A stretch of DNA of 64,000 bases from Planctomycetaceae bacterium (GTDB lineage: Bacteria; Planctomycetota; Planctomycetia; Planctomycetales; Planctomycetaceae), in the NCBI GenBank assembly GCA_017795105.1, contig CP051247.1:558001-622000 (forward strand), written 5' to 3'. This document shows, piece by piece, positions 20,572-29,421 of this stretch. The translations under genes were made by a program, and so were the position numbers. Position 1 is the stretch's first letter, and each line of letters opens with the position of its first letter. The notes below the pieces were generated by a model. That model worked only from the letters and a program-made list of their open reading frames with translations, searched no databases and was not told where the DNA came from.

Positions 20572-20607
20572 CAAAAAAATCCTCTCAGGCGGTGACCTGA
20601 GAGGATT
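20572..20607 (-). terminator. Terminator hairpin in the cimA leader (attenuator)
   Basis: On the minus strand a perfect 12-bp stem (AATCCTCTCAGG with CCTGAGAGGATT, loop of six bases) at 20578-20607 overlaps a run of seven Ts that extends to 20573. It lies 30 bases after the stop of the leader peptide and 30 bases before the cimA ATG. The left arm's start TAATCC can pair instead with GGATTA just upstream. The loop GTCACC can pair with GGTGAC at the leader stop codon. Both give candidate antiterminator pairings. Confidence 0.85.
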
Positions 20608-20637
20608 AAGTTATGCATGAATAATCCCAGCGTCACC

Positions 20638-20688
20638 CTACAGGGCTAAGGTAATAATCACACCAATAATGATGACGCCGGAAGTCAC
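20638..20688 (-). CDS. Putative branched-chain amino acid leader peptide of cimA (16 residues)
   Basis: GTG at 20688 opens a 16-codon frame reading MTSGVIIIGVIITLAL and ending in TAG at 20638. Five of the codons are Ile, in runs of three and two; Val and Leu codons fill most of the rest. A GGAG sequence at 20703-20700 precedes the start by 11 bases, slightly long but acceptable. A sigma70-like promoter lies at 20753-20725 and a strong terminator follows 30 bases after the stop. This layout matches classical leader peptides of the ilv/leu/trp type, where ribosome stalling at scarce aminoacyl-tRNA prevents termination. The peptide itself probably has no function beyond being translated. Confidence 0.75.
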   Translation of the reverse strand: MTSGVIIIGVIITLAL

Positions 20689-20724
20689 GAGTAAGATTTC
20701 TCCGCTGAGAGTTGCAATGGGGAT

Positions 20725-20753
20725 ACTCTATTGACTGACCCCACTAAGGTCAA
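20725..20753 (-). promoter_or_regulatory. Sigma70-like promoter of the cimA leader
   Basis: On the minus strand TTGACC (20753-20748) is followed after exactly 17 bases by TAGAGT (20730-20725). These match five of six -35 and four of six -10 consensus bases. The predicted start, near 20718, would give about 30 bases before the leader peptide. The promoter lies in the gap after the DUF4340 gene, whose stop is at 20769. Confidence 0.6.
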
Positions 20754-20768
20754 CGGGTTCGTCCAAAT

Positions 20769-22517
20769 TCAGTTTGTCGCTGTCCCCGCCGGTTCCGGCG
20801 TGGAAGTCGTCGCCGGATTCCCGGTCGTTCCACTCGGCGGCGGTGTCGAAGTCGTTACCGGAGCAGGACTTGAAGTCGCGGGAGCGGGCTTCGTTGTCGT
20901 CCCGGCAGGGGTCGATGTCCCTTCCGGCATGCTCACCGCGGGCGGCGTGCTGGTGCCCGCCGGTGTAGACGTTGTTTCCGGTGTGCTGATGACCGGCGGA
21001 GTCATCGCCGGCGGCTGCGCCGGTGCCTCCGCTTCGTCCTGCTTCTTCGGTTCGACGAGGTCTTCGCGGCCTTTATCAAGCTTATCAAAGCTCGCCGCGT
21101 CGATCACATAGTACCAGTCTGCAAAACGCTGATTCAGTTCCTGAACCCGCTTCTGACCAGCTTCCAGTTTGTCGTTGTAGGCGGCCAGAGTTTGCTCGTA
21201 TTGCTTCAGTTCGGCATCGTACTTCTGCTGCGGAGTCGGTTCGCCTTCCGCGGCAGCTTCGGCATTCTCAGCAGGAGCCTCCGGCTTCACAGGAGCAGTC
21301 CCGATGACCGACGGATCGAACTGCACGGTGATAAACAGATACCGGCTCTTCTTCAGATCGCTGTCGTCTTCAGGCGTCCCTTCGCCGTCGGCATCCGCCT
21401 CGGCGTTCTCTGCTTCGGGCTTCTTCCCTGCATCGTCTCCACCGTTAGCCGAACCAACTTCGATATCGAATTCGTCTCCGGTGAAGACTTCCCCGAATCG
21501 AAGAACATAGACGACGCCGTCGTCAGTCACGGCGGCCAGATCCCCTTCATTCGAGAAGAGTTCGGCTCCGCCGTCCTGAGTCGGAACGATGTAGTAGCCC
21601 TTGCTCTGCAGATCAATCATCGTACGGGTATCGCCCGAGACCGAGCCGGAGATCTTGAGGTCAGAGCTCAGCCCCTGCGGCTTCGGACGCACGCCGACAA
21701 TCTTCAGGTCATCCAGAGTGGACACGATCGTATTGACGGTCGATGTCTTGACCTGCTCGGTCTCTTCGTTGAGTTCCGCCAGCTTCCAGGGATCGGAGCC
21801 GTCATTCCGAGTCAGTTCGAGGATATCGTTGAAGACAATCCGCTGGCTCGTTTCATCGACCGAGTAGTCCTTGATCAGAATCTCACGCAGTTTGTTGCGT
21901 TCAATCTGCAGCAGATCCGGTTCGATCCACTCGCCAAACTGCGTGGAAAGGTCCACGTCCAGCTTGGTGATATAGGTGATCTTCTCATCCGGCTTCCGCA
22001 CATAATAAGACCCGCTCTGGCCTTCGACTTCGTTGCCAATGATCAGATCGACGAGAGCCTTGTCTCCTTTGGTTAGCGTGAGGCGATCGCCGCGTCCCTT
22101 GAGTGAATCGGCTCCGTCAGCCAGTGGATCGACAACGCCGAGACGGGCGAAATCGAGTTCCGATTCCCCGGCCACGGCTCCCCGTTCCACGCCGGCCAGC
22201 GAACCGGCCGTCTTCACGAGCTGGTCCTTACCGTCGGCGGGGTAGTTGTAGTGCGAAGGGATCCGCCATTCGTTGTTGGCGAACTTCACTTCGAACGGCT
22301 TGATCTCAGCCGTGTCGTTGTTGTAGGTGATGACCCGAATGCCGGTTGCTTCCGTCGGATCGCTGAAATCGGGGAAAAACGCTTCGCCGATCTTCGCCGC
22401 ATCCTGACGGTTCATCTCCTGCGTTTTCGTTCCATCCCAAATGGCCAGCCCGAGGCAGATCACGGCTGCAGCCACATAAATCCCAGTGCGCGTTGTATTA
22501 TCCATCAGTCGTATCAA
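20769..22517 (-). CDS. DUF4340 domain protein with Thr/Pro-rich tail
   Basis: The 582-residue protein has one N-terminal membrane helix (GIYVAAAVICLGLAIW, about residues 12-28). Repeated DUF4340-type beta segments follow (ADGKDQLVKTAGSL, LIIGNEVEGQSGSYYVRKP, and a similar pattern later). A charged Ala/Glu linker comes next, and then a low-complexity tail built of TSTPAGTSTP-like repeats. DUF4340 proteins are found next to GldF/GldG-like ABC transporters and are thought to be extracytoplasmic partners; their role is not established. It lies 59 bases downstream of the fused GldFG gene and ends the ABC operon. A Met at residue 5 is an alternative start. Confidence 0.88.
   Translation of the reverse strand: MIRLMDNTTRTGIYVAAAVICLGLAIWDGTKTQEMNRQDAAKIGEAFFPDFSDPTEATGIRVITYNNDTAEIKPFEVKFANNEWRIPSHYNYPADGKDQLVKTAGSLAGVERGAVAGESELDFARLGVVDPLADGADSLKGRGDRLTLTKGDKALVDLIIGNEVEGQSGSYYVRKPDEKITYITKLDVDLSTQFGEWIEPDLLQIERNKLREILIKDYSVDETSQRIVFNDILELTRNDGSDPWKLAELNEETEQVKTSTVNTIVSTLDDLKIVGVRPKPQGLSSDLKISGSVSGDTRTMIDLQSKGYYIVPTQDGGAELFSNEGDLAAVTDDGVVYVLRFGEVFTGDEFDIEVGSANGGDDAGKKPEAENAEADADGEGTPEDDSDLKKSRYLFITVQFDPSVIGTAPVKPEAPAENAEAAAEGEPTPQQKYDAELKQYEQTLAAYNDKLEAGQKRVQELNQRFADWYYVIDAASFDKLDKGREDLVEPKKQDEAEAPAQPPAMTPPVISTPETTSTPAGTSTPPAVSMPEGTSTPAGTTTKPAPATSSPAPVTTSTPPPSGTTGNPATTSTPEPAGTATN
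20772..21010 (-). repeat. Coding low-complexity Thr/Pro repeat
   Basis: The 3' end of the DUF4340 gene consists of imperfect short repeats encoding Thr-Ser-Thr-Pro-Ala-Gly and variants, giving an extended, probably disordered and extracytoplasmic tail of about 75 residues. Such repeats change length easily by slippage, so the count may vary between strains. Confidence 0.6.
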
Positions 22518-22576
22518 CCTCTTCAGGAAGTTGTTAAATCAGCAGGGTGTCCAGAGCGTTCACACGGAATCGTCAA

Positions 22577-25321
22577 CTAGCTCCGATGCACACGACGTTC
22601 ATCAATAATCGAACGTCGTTCGCTCTGCAGTCGCGACATGCCGATGAGAAGTCCGAGAATCAGAGCCGGCAGCGGAGGCAGCACGATTGCCCAGAACCGG
22701 AACTGACCTTTCACAGCCGAGATCTCCCGTTCCGAGCTGGCTTTGATCGCTTCGATCTGAGCTTCAGCTTCCCGCTCGATGTCGACAGTGTCGACCTCCA
22801 GTTTCCGCGTCTGAGCCGTTTCGAGCATGCGGATCTGACGCTGCTTGGAGCGTTCATCCAGGTTCGGATCATTCTCGATCTTTTCGATTTTGGCCTGCAG
22901 TTCCGAGCGAGCCGCTTCGAGTCGCTCCTCCTCCTGCTCGCGAGCCTTCTCCTCGGCTTCGCTTCGCTTCTCAACTGCCTGCGATGTCAGCGACTCGACC
23001 CAGTCGAGGGTCCTGGCTTCGTCCTGACGGCTGCGGAGAGCCAGAAACTCATCTTCTCCCGCCAGTGAGTCGACACAGTTCAGAACAAACTTGATATTGT
23101 CGAGCTTCAACTGCACGTTGAGAGCCTGAATGCTCTGCCGCTGAGCCAGATCGAAAATCCCGTCGGAAATCATGTCGATATCAGCCACGAAGATCGCATT
23201 GACCTTCGGTCCGCCGGCGTTTTCTTCGTCCGACTTCGACTTCACACGGGCAGCAACCACGTGGGAGAATTCGTCGTCTGTGCGCGGAGGATTGTCGTTG
23301 AGTGTCATCCCGAAAATCGGATTCTGCACGACAAGATTATCGAACTGAACCAGCCCCGAGTTCGCCGCTCCCGATCGGAGCAGGGGGGTGAATTCGACGC
23401 CGGCATTCTCGCGACGCACGACCGTCCCGGAGAAATACACCAGAAGCTGCTGCAGGCCGGCAGTGACCTGATCGTTCTGAGCAAACGCCTCGCGGGCGTT
23501 CCGTTTGCTGTAGATGAAGACGGCTTCAGGGCCGAGCAGTTCCTCGATTCGCGGCAACGGGCTTTCGCGGTCGTAAACGATCTCGCCATTCTGCCAGGCA
23601 ATCTCCATCGTGTTCATCAGCGATGTCAGCTGTCCGCCATCGGCTTTCGGTTCCGAAGGCTGCTGTTGACCAAACATTCCGCCGCCTTGAGACGGCTTGT
23701 CCAGACGAGGTGCCAGATTGATATTGAACATCGGCATCGGGTCGTCGAAGATCAGAGTCGGGTTTCCGTTCTCGACGTAGGCGACGAAGTTGTCCATCTG
23801 CGGCTGCGTCAGTGAAGACGGCAGGACCGCGATTAGAACGTCGTACTTGCCCTCTTCGATCGGCTCATCCGGTGAGACTTCTTCGACCTCGTACTGCTTC
23901 TTCAGTTCGGTCACGATCCGCCATTCCTGCTGCGAGCGGAACGTATTCGAATCAAAGCCGCCCGTCACACTCGCGTCAGTTCGCAGCACGCCGACCGTCA
24001 GACGCTCTTCCTGTGACACGGTCTGCAAAGCACTCGTCAATTCGTACTCGACCGAGTTCCCCAGATCGAAGAACGGGATGATGACTTCGTCGTAACCGCT
24101 GCTGATGCGAGCCCCAAGAAAGATGTCTTCAATCTTGATCTCGCCGTTGCGTTCGGTCTGGACCGATCGCGATTCGATGCCGAGATAACGGGCCTGTTCG
24201 GCTTCCGCACTGTAGGGCTCGACGTTGGTAATTCGCACGTTGAGTTTCGATCCGCCCCGATGAGCCAGTTCCCGCAGCGTTCCAATCAGATTCTGATGAA
24301 CGGCCACGTACTCTTCCGGCACCGACGGACTGACGAAGGCCTGAATCGTAACCGGACGCGAGTCATCCAACTTTTTGATGACGTTGTTGGTGACGTTCGA
24401 CAGTGTGTAGAGATTGTGTTCAGTGAAATCGAAGCGACCGATCGAGCCGATCGAGATCGAGGTGATGCTGGCCACAATAACGAGCAGCGAAACCGAGCGG
24501 ACCGCGAACTGCCAGCTCATCACGTTGGACGCTTCACCGGTATGCCAGTGACGACGGGAAATGATCACGTAGTTCAGATAGAGGAAGAAGACGGTCATCA
24601 GCACGAAATAGACCGTGCCGGCCAGTGGCAGAATTCCGAGAGCAAAGTCGCTCAGGTGATGTCCGACAGTCAAGGCATCCATGGCCCCAGGCTGCGGCAC
24701 CAGCTTGGCGACTTCGGCCGGAGCCATCCCGAACGTTCGCAGAAACGCGGCCAGTCCAGAGGCGAGCACGTTGGCGACGTATGAGATAAAGACTGGTACG
24801 CTGCAGAAGATCGCACCGAGCACGAAGGCGACCGCTGAATGACTCGTCAGCGAAGAAGCCAGCATCCCGGCACTGATCAGTGCCCCGCCGGCCAGCCAGT
24901 AACCAAGATAAGTCGTGAACTGCACGCCGAGATCGGGATTCCCGATCAGGCTCAGCATGATCAGATTCGTGCAGGAGAACAGTAAACCAACCGTGTAGAC
25001 CGCGAAGATCGACAGGAACTTTCCAATCAGGATCTCAAAGTCGGTCGCCGGCAGGGTAAAGAGCAACTCATCGGTTCCCAGCTTCCGCTCATCCGCCCAG
25101 CAGGTCATTGTCAAAGCAGGGATGAGAAAGACGAGCAGGGCAGGGTAATTCTCGGTCAGCTGATCGAGAGTCGCGTGATTGCTCGCGAAGAAATCGGAAG
25201 AGAACGCCAGAGCAGCGGCGATCACCACGAACGCCACGATGACGACATAGCCCAGCAGGCCGGAAAAAAACGATGCGAGGTTTCTCGCAAAAACCGCTCG
25301 TACAACATGTCCGCGTACCAT
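22577..25321 (-). CDS. Fused ABC-2 permease / GldG-like protein
   Basis: A 914-residue protein joining two normally separate subunits. The first 250 residues form an ABC-2 type permease (GldF-like) with about six membrane helices. A further helix near 275-295 leads into a large GldG-like extracytoplasmic region (TIQAFVSPSVPEEY, LTVGVLRTDASVTGG, FDDPMPMFNINLAPRLD). A Glu/Arg-rich coiled coil and one last helix close the protein. With the ATPase 75 bases upstream and the DUF4340 protein downstream it makes a complete transporter. The Gld name comes from Bacteroidetes gliding genes; gliding is not implied here, and the cargo is unknown. Confidence 0.9.
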   Translation of the reverse strand: MVRGHVVRAVFARNLASFFSGLLGYVVIVAFVVIAAALAFSSDFFASNHATLDQLTENYPALLVFLIPALTMTCWADERKLGTDELLFTLPATDFEILIGKFLSIFAVYTVGLLFSCTNLIMLSLIGNPDLGVQFTTYLGYWLAGGALISAGMLASSLTSHSAVAFVLGAIFCSVPVFISYVANVLASGLAAFLRTFGMAPAEVAKLVPQPGAMDALTVGHHLSDFALGILPLAGTVYFVLMTVFFLYLNYVIISRRHWHTGEASNVMSWQFAVRSVSLLVIVASITSISIGSIGRFDFTEHNLYTLSNVTNNVIKKLDDSRPVTIQAFVSPSVPEEYVAVHQNLIGTLRELAHRGGSKLNVRITNVEPYSAEAEQARYLGIESRSVQTERNGEIKIEDIFLGARISSGYDEVIIPFFDLGNSVEYELTSALQTVSQEERLTVGVLRTDASVTGGFDSNTFRSQQEWRIVTELKKQYEVEEVSPDEPIEEGKYDVLIAVLPSSLTQPQMDNFVAYVENGNPTLIFDDPMPMFNINLAPRLDKPSQGGGMFGQQQPSEPKADGGQLTSLMNTMEIAWQNGEIVYDRESPLPRIEELLGPEAVFIYSKRNAREAFAQNDQVTAGLQQLLVYFSGTVVRRENAGVEFTPLLRSGAANSGLVQFDNLVVQNPIFGMTLNDNPPRTDDEFSHVVAARVKSKSDEENAGGPKVNAIFVADIDMISDGIFDLAQRQSIQALNVQLKLDNIKFVLNCVDSLAGEDEFLALRSRQDEARTLDWVESLTSQAVEKRSEAEEKAREQEEERLEAARSELQAKIEKIENDPNLDERSKQRQIRMLETAQTRKLEVDTVDIEREAEAQIEAIKASSEREISAVKGQFRFWAIVLPPLPALILGLLIGMSRLQSERRSIIDERRVHRS

Positions 25322-25396
25322 ACGGCTACAACTCCTCTATTGATATCTCAGCAGGTGCAACGGGAAGACAGCAGCTCAACGCAAGCCAGAGACCGG

Positions 25397-26161
25397 TCAG
25401 GCCGTCAGTTCCCGAAAACGTTCTTCCATGGCGGTCACTTCTCCCGCGAGGGAATCGAGCGGACCATCCAGAACAACGCGACCGTTGTTGATCAGAATGA
25501 CGCGACTGCACATGGCCTGAACTTCGGCCAGGATGTGCGTGGAAAGCAGAATCGTCTTCGACTCGGCAAGACTGAGAATCAACTCCCGCGCCTGATGAGT
25601 CTGATTGGGATCGAGACCACTGGTCGGCTCGTCGAGAATGAGCACGCTGGGATCATGCAGAATTGCCTGAGCCATACCGACCCGCTGGCGGAACCCCTTG
25701 GAGAGTTTGCCAACCGGCTTTTCCCAGACCGTGCCCAGGGAGCAGCGATCGACCACGTAATCAATCCGGGCCTTGAGATCGCCTTCGGACATCCCTCGGA
25801 TTCGCCCGCAGTACTTCATGATGGCTTTCGGGGTCATCTCAGCATAGAGAGGACCGTTTTCGGGCAGATAGCCCAGTACGCTGGCGGCTTCGAGTCGTTC
25901 ATCGAAGACATCGTGACCGCCGATGCTGGCTCGCCCGCGAGTGGGGGCCAGAAAACCGGTCAGCATTTTCATCGTCGTCGACTTGCCGGCCCCGTTTGGA
26001 CCAAGAAAGGCAACGACCTGCCCGCGCGGGACGGTAAAGGTCACGTCGGAAGCAGCGATAAATTCGCCGTAATGCTTGGTCAACCCGTCCGCGGCAATCA
26101 TCGCCTGATTGTCCGCGTCGCTCCTGGCGTTGTTCGGTTCCGGTATGGTAGCCGTGTTCAT
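25397..26161 (-). CDS. ABC transporter ATP-binding protein (GldA-like)
   Basis: The 254-residue ATPase has Walker A GPNGAGKST, the signature LSKGFRQRV, Walker B VLILDEPTSGLDP and the switch His in LLSTHILAEV. The LPENGPLYAEMT stretch is typical of the NatA/GldA-type group that energises ABC-2 permeases. It is first in a three-gene minus-strand operon with the fused permease-GldG protein and the DUF4340 protein. It should act on the cytoplasmic face of the membrane; direction is probably export, but the substrate is not known. Confidence 0.93.
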   Translation of the reverse strand: MNTATIPEPNNARSDADNQAMIAADGLTKHYGEFIAASDVTFTVPRGQVVAFLGPNGAGKSTTMKMLTGFLAPTRGRASIGGHDVFDERLEAASVLGYLPENGPLYAEMTPKAIMKYCGRIRGMSEGDLKARIDYVVDRCSLGTVWEKPVGKLSKGFRQRVGMAQAILHDPSVLILDEPTSGLDPNQTHQARELILSLAESKTILLSTHILAEVQAMCSRVILINNGRVVLDGPLDSLAGEVTAMEERFRELTA

Positions 26162-26462
26162 CAGGAATGAGCTCTCCCGTGTCTGGTGTCCATCAACGAC
26201 TGGTCTCTACCGTGAGACGCCCCGTCGACACTTTGGAGTCTCTGCCATAACGGCAGCAAGACTCCCCACGAGCAGTCGAGGACTGCCGGTCGATGGTCGT
26301 CGTAATCGGCATAACTGTAGCAGGTTGCGACGATACCTGTCGCCGCCGCAGCCTGCCTGTTCCTGTCAATACGACAAGAATTCCGTTGTCGTGGGTTAGA
26401 AACGCAAGAAACGTGCCGGTGATGAACATCGGGCTCGAAAGCTCGGACTTAAGACGCCGCCG
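26162..26462. other. Intergenic region upstream of the ABC operon
   Basis: About 300 bases between the ATPase start and the end of the cytochrome gene, both on the minus strand. Open frames here have poor composition and no family features. The region must hold the ABC operon promoter, but I see no convincing promoter, repeat or RNA structure. Confidence 0.4.
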
Positions 26463-27884
26463 TCAGTTCGAAGCGGGCGGCGATTCCAGATCGCTCTCGT
26501 TCACATCCGGGTAATCCCCGGCCAGATAGAGCAGGTAATTGACGAGATCCCAGATCTCCGGTTCGGACAGCCCCGACATGCCATAAGCGGGCATCGGCGT
26601 CCCTTTTACTCCCGCGAATACCCGACGATAAATTTCAACCGGATCGCGGCCCCCATGAAAAACCCCATATGTCAGATCTCTCGGCTTTACCAAATGTCCC
26701 CAGGCATCGTGAAGCCCCGGTTTCTCGTAAGGAGAGCCGTCCGGCCGTTTGTGGATCTGTTGGGTCTGAGTTCCGTCGCCACGCCCGGTCTCACCGTGAC
26801 AGCTTGCGCACTGGCCGGCCTTGGACAGATAGATCCGACGACCGTTGGCAAGCGAGGTCAGGCTCTCATCGGTACGAGAAGGCTCAAGCGGCTCGGGCAA
26901 CGTTAACGCCGGTTGCACGATACTCGACTCAAGATCTGCCTGCTGCCACTGATCGCTAATTCGGGCGATCTCGTCCTGGAAAATCCCGGGCAAATCCTCG
27001 TCGGCGTAGTCTTCGAGGTCGGCGGCAAGCTCCTGCCTGTCCTGCCCCTCGGCTGCAGACTTCGAGAAATCAATAGCTGCATCCGTCGCGACTGCTCGTT
27101 CGACTTCTCCTCGAATGGCCAGGTACTTCGCATAGTCGACGATCTGGTCGATCTCCTGGTTGGCCAGAGCCTTGAATGCCGGCATCCCTGTCCCGGCGAT
27201 CCCCTGCTTCAATGTCTTTCGCAAGTCGTCCGTACTCGCCTTATGCCCGATCGAGGTCGAAGTGTATTTCAACAGTCCATAACGGAAGTCTCGCGGCTTG
27301 GGATTCAGGATCTGCGACTGAGGACCATCCCCGGCTCCGCTCACGCCGTGGCAGGCCGAGCAATGCTGCATATACAACGCCTGTCCGGTCAGTAAACGGT
27401 GCACCGGTTGAGCGACGAACCGGATTGGCTCCGTAGCATCCGCTGGCAATTCCTCTTCGAACTTCACGATCCCATCCCTGCCGGAATGCGATTGCACTGT
27501 CAGCACGGGCGGAAAACCGGGAACGTGATCGCTGGAAGAGACCACTCGCAGTTTTTCACCGGAAAGTCGTTCGACAGCTCCGGAAATCGTGACGCCCCAG
27601 TGAGGCTCTTCGCCCTCTGCGACAGACACCTGCTCGATTGTTCCATTGATGCCACCCCAGTTGATCGGAGCTTCGAGTGGGACCTGCAGCTGCTGGACCG
27701 TTCCGAAGTTTTGATCCATTTGCTCACGAACAGCCGCCTGAGCCTCCGGGAGCAACGTCTGAGTCAGCGGATCAGCCGTGAATTCCGGCTCCGAACGTCG
27801 ACCACAACCGCTCAATAGACCGAGGACGATGACCGCCAACAGGAGCGAACCGGGAACAGAGCGAACAGTCTTCGAGCACATCAT
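26463..27884 (-). CDS. Di-haem cytochrome c lipoprotein
   Basis: The 473-residue protein begins with a lipoprotein signal peptide ending in LLSGC, with Cys27 as the lipidated residue. Two cytochrome c domains follow, with haem sites CSACH (Cys175-His179) and CASCH (Cys359-His363). Plausible axial methionines are in GTGMPAF and GTPMPAY. An acidic linker separates the two domains. It probably passes electrons at the periplasmic face of the membrane, but its partner oxidase or dehydrogenase is not in the window. The open frame extends to 28412, but only ATG 27884 gives a signal peptide, so this start is preferred. It follows pyrC' by 113 bases. Confidence 0.88.
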   Translation of the reverse strand: MMCSKTVRSVPGSLLLAVIVLGLLSGCGRRSEPEFTADPLTQTLLPEAQAAVREQMDQNFGTVQQLQVPLEAPINWGGINGTIEQVSVAEGEEPHWGVTISGAVERLSGEKLRVVSSSDHVPGFPPVLTVQSHSGRDGIVKFEEELPADATEPIRFVAQPVHRLLTGQALYMQHCSACHGVSGAGDGPQSQILNPKPRDFRYGLLKYTSTSIGHKASTDDLRKTLKQGIAGTGMPAFKALANQEIDQIVDYAKYLAIRGEVERAVATDAAIDFSKSAAEGQDRQELAADLEDYADEDLPGIFQDEIARISDQWQQADLESSIVQPALTLPEPLEPSRTDESLTSLANGRRIYLSKAGQCASCHGETGRGDGTQTQQIHKRPDGSPYEKPGLHDAWGHLVKPRDLTYGVFHGGRDPVEIYRRVFAGVKGTPMPAYGMSGLSEPEIWDLVNYLLYLAGDYPDVNESDLESPPASN

Positions 27885-27997
27885 GAGATCAGAACCTGGA
27901 AGTAGGCATTGCGATTCTTCCAGGAATTGTAGGCGAAGAACCGCCGCCGTCAGCCGGTCTCTTTGCGATGTGCGACAAGATGTCAGCGAAGCGTCGT

Positions 27998-29275
27998 TCA
28001 GGCGCCGGAGTAACGGACTTCCCCACCGACCAGAACATGCGCAATCTTCCCGGACAGTTCCATATCCGCGAAGGGCGTTCGCCGCCCTTTGCTTCGAAAG
28101 GAGGGGGGGCTGATCTTCACGGTCGGTCTCGGATCGATCACCGTGATATCCGCGACTCGGTCGACATCGAGCACACCAGAGTCGAGTTCGAGAATCCGGG
28201 CAGGATGAACGGTCAGCTTCGCGAGCAGTTCCGGCCACGAAAGAATCCCGGTGTTGATCAGACGCGTGATGCATGCGGGGACCAGCGTCTCGAGTCCCAC
28301 GACACCAAACGGTGTCTGGTCGAGTTCGCAGGTAATTTTCTCTTCCGCGTACGGCTGATGATCGCTGGTGATGACGTCGATCGTGCCGTCCTTCAGCCCT
28401 TCGATCAGGCATTCCGTATCTGCTTCCGTCCGAAACGGAGGATTCACTTTGTACTTCGAGTGGAATGTCTGCAGATGCTCATCGCGGAAGAAGAGATGAT
28501 GCGGAGTCACGTCGGCCGTCACCTGAACGCCTCGCTCACGGGCTCGACGAATCTGTTCAACTCCTTCGCCTGTCGAGATTCCCATCAGATGCAGTCGACC
28601 CGATGTCATCTCGGCCAGCGTCAGATCCCGATGGATCATGATCGTCTCTGCCGCAGCCGGCATCGGAGGCATTCCCATCAGCGTGGAATAGTACCCCTCG
28701 TGCATCAATCCACCGGCCACCAGTTCTGGAACCTGGGGATGATGCAGAATCGGCCGCTTCATCATCGCGGTGTATTCGAGGGCCCGACGCATCACTTCGG
28801 CACTGGCGATCGGCTGTTTGGCATCGCTGAACGCCCGGGCTCCGCCGTCCACCAGTTGCCCGATCTCGGCGAGTTCCTGTCCGGCCAGTTGCTTGGTGAC
28901 AGCTCCAATCGGCACGACGCGACAATTCCCGGCTCGATCGGCCTGCAGAATCACAAACTCAGCCGCGGCTCGGGTGTCGACCGGCGGCTCGGTATCCGGC
29001 ATGCAGGCGATCGTGCTGAATCCCCCGGCGAGAGCCGCAGATGTTCCCGATTCGATCGTCTCGTCTTCTTCGTTGCCCGGCTCCCGCAATGAAACCCGCA
29101 TATCGATCAGCCCCGGCGCCACGATCATTTCGGAAGCGTCGATCTCGACATCAGCCTGTGTATCGACAGAGCCAATCGTGGCGACAAAACCATCGCGGAT
29201 CAGCACCGATGTCACTTCATCGCGGCCACTGGCCGGATCGATTACGCGACCATTCTTAATCAGAATACTTTTCAT
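27998..29275 (-). CDS. pyrC: Dihydroorotase-like protein lacking metal ligands (PyrC'-type)
   Basis: A 425-residue amidohydrolase-fold protein of type I dihydroorotase, the third enzyme of UMP synthesis. The region that should read GLIDxHxHLREPG reads GLIDMRVSLREPG, so Arg60 and Ser62 replace the two zinc histidines. The later HVST histidine is Gly232 in LMGISTGEG. Asp151, His178/179 and Asp305 (ITSDHQP) remain. Loss of three ligands argues against catalysis. In Pseudomonas an inactive PyrC' of this kind is needed to assemble aspartate carbamoyltransferase (established knowledge). Here it directly follows pyrB on the same strand, so a structural role is inferred. A true dihydroorotase would have to be encoded elsewhere. 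Confidence 0.85.
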   Translation of the reverse strand: MKSILIKNGRVIDPASGRDEVTSVLIRDGFVATIGSVDTQADVEIDASEMIVAPGLIDMRVSLREPGNEEDETIESGTSAALAGGFSTIACMPDTEPPVDTRAAAEFVILQADRAGNCRVVPIGAVTKQLAGQELAEIGQLVDGGARAFSDAKQPIASAEVMRRALEYTAMMKRPILHHPQVPELVAGGLMHEGYYSTLMGMPPMPAAAETIMIHRDLTLAEMTSGRLHLMGISTGEGVEQIRRARERGVQVTADVTPHHLFFRDEHLQTFHSKYKVNPPFRTEADTECLIEGLKDGTIDVITSDHQPYAEEKITCELDQTPFGVVGLETLVPACITRLINTGILSWPELLAKLTVHPARILELDSGVLDVDRVADITVIDPRPTVKISPPSFRSKGRRTPFADMELSGKIAHVLVGGEVRYSGA

Positions 29276-29421
29276 AGGGCAGGGGCCTGTGTTGTCTCCG
29301 TTTGTGACCGAAGACCGCCAGTTTCGTCATTCGTTCGTAGTTCAACGCCGGTGTCTCGACGCACCAGGAACGGCATCGATGTTCGAGAGCGAATTCGGTG
29401 CGTGATGATCCAATCAACCGT

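Noticed and set aside
27885..28412. N-terminal extension of the cytochrome c lipoprotein
   Set aside because: It overlaps pyrC', lacks features and would bury the lipoprotein signal peptide.
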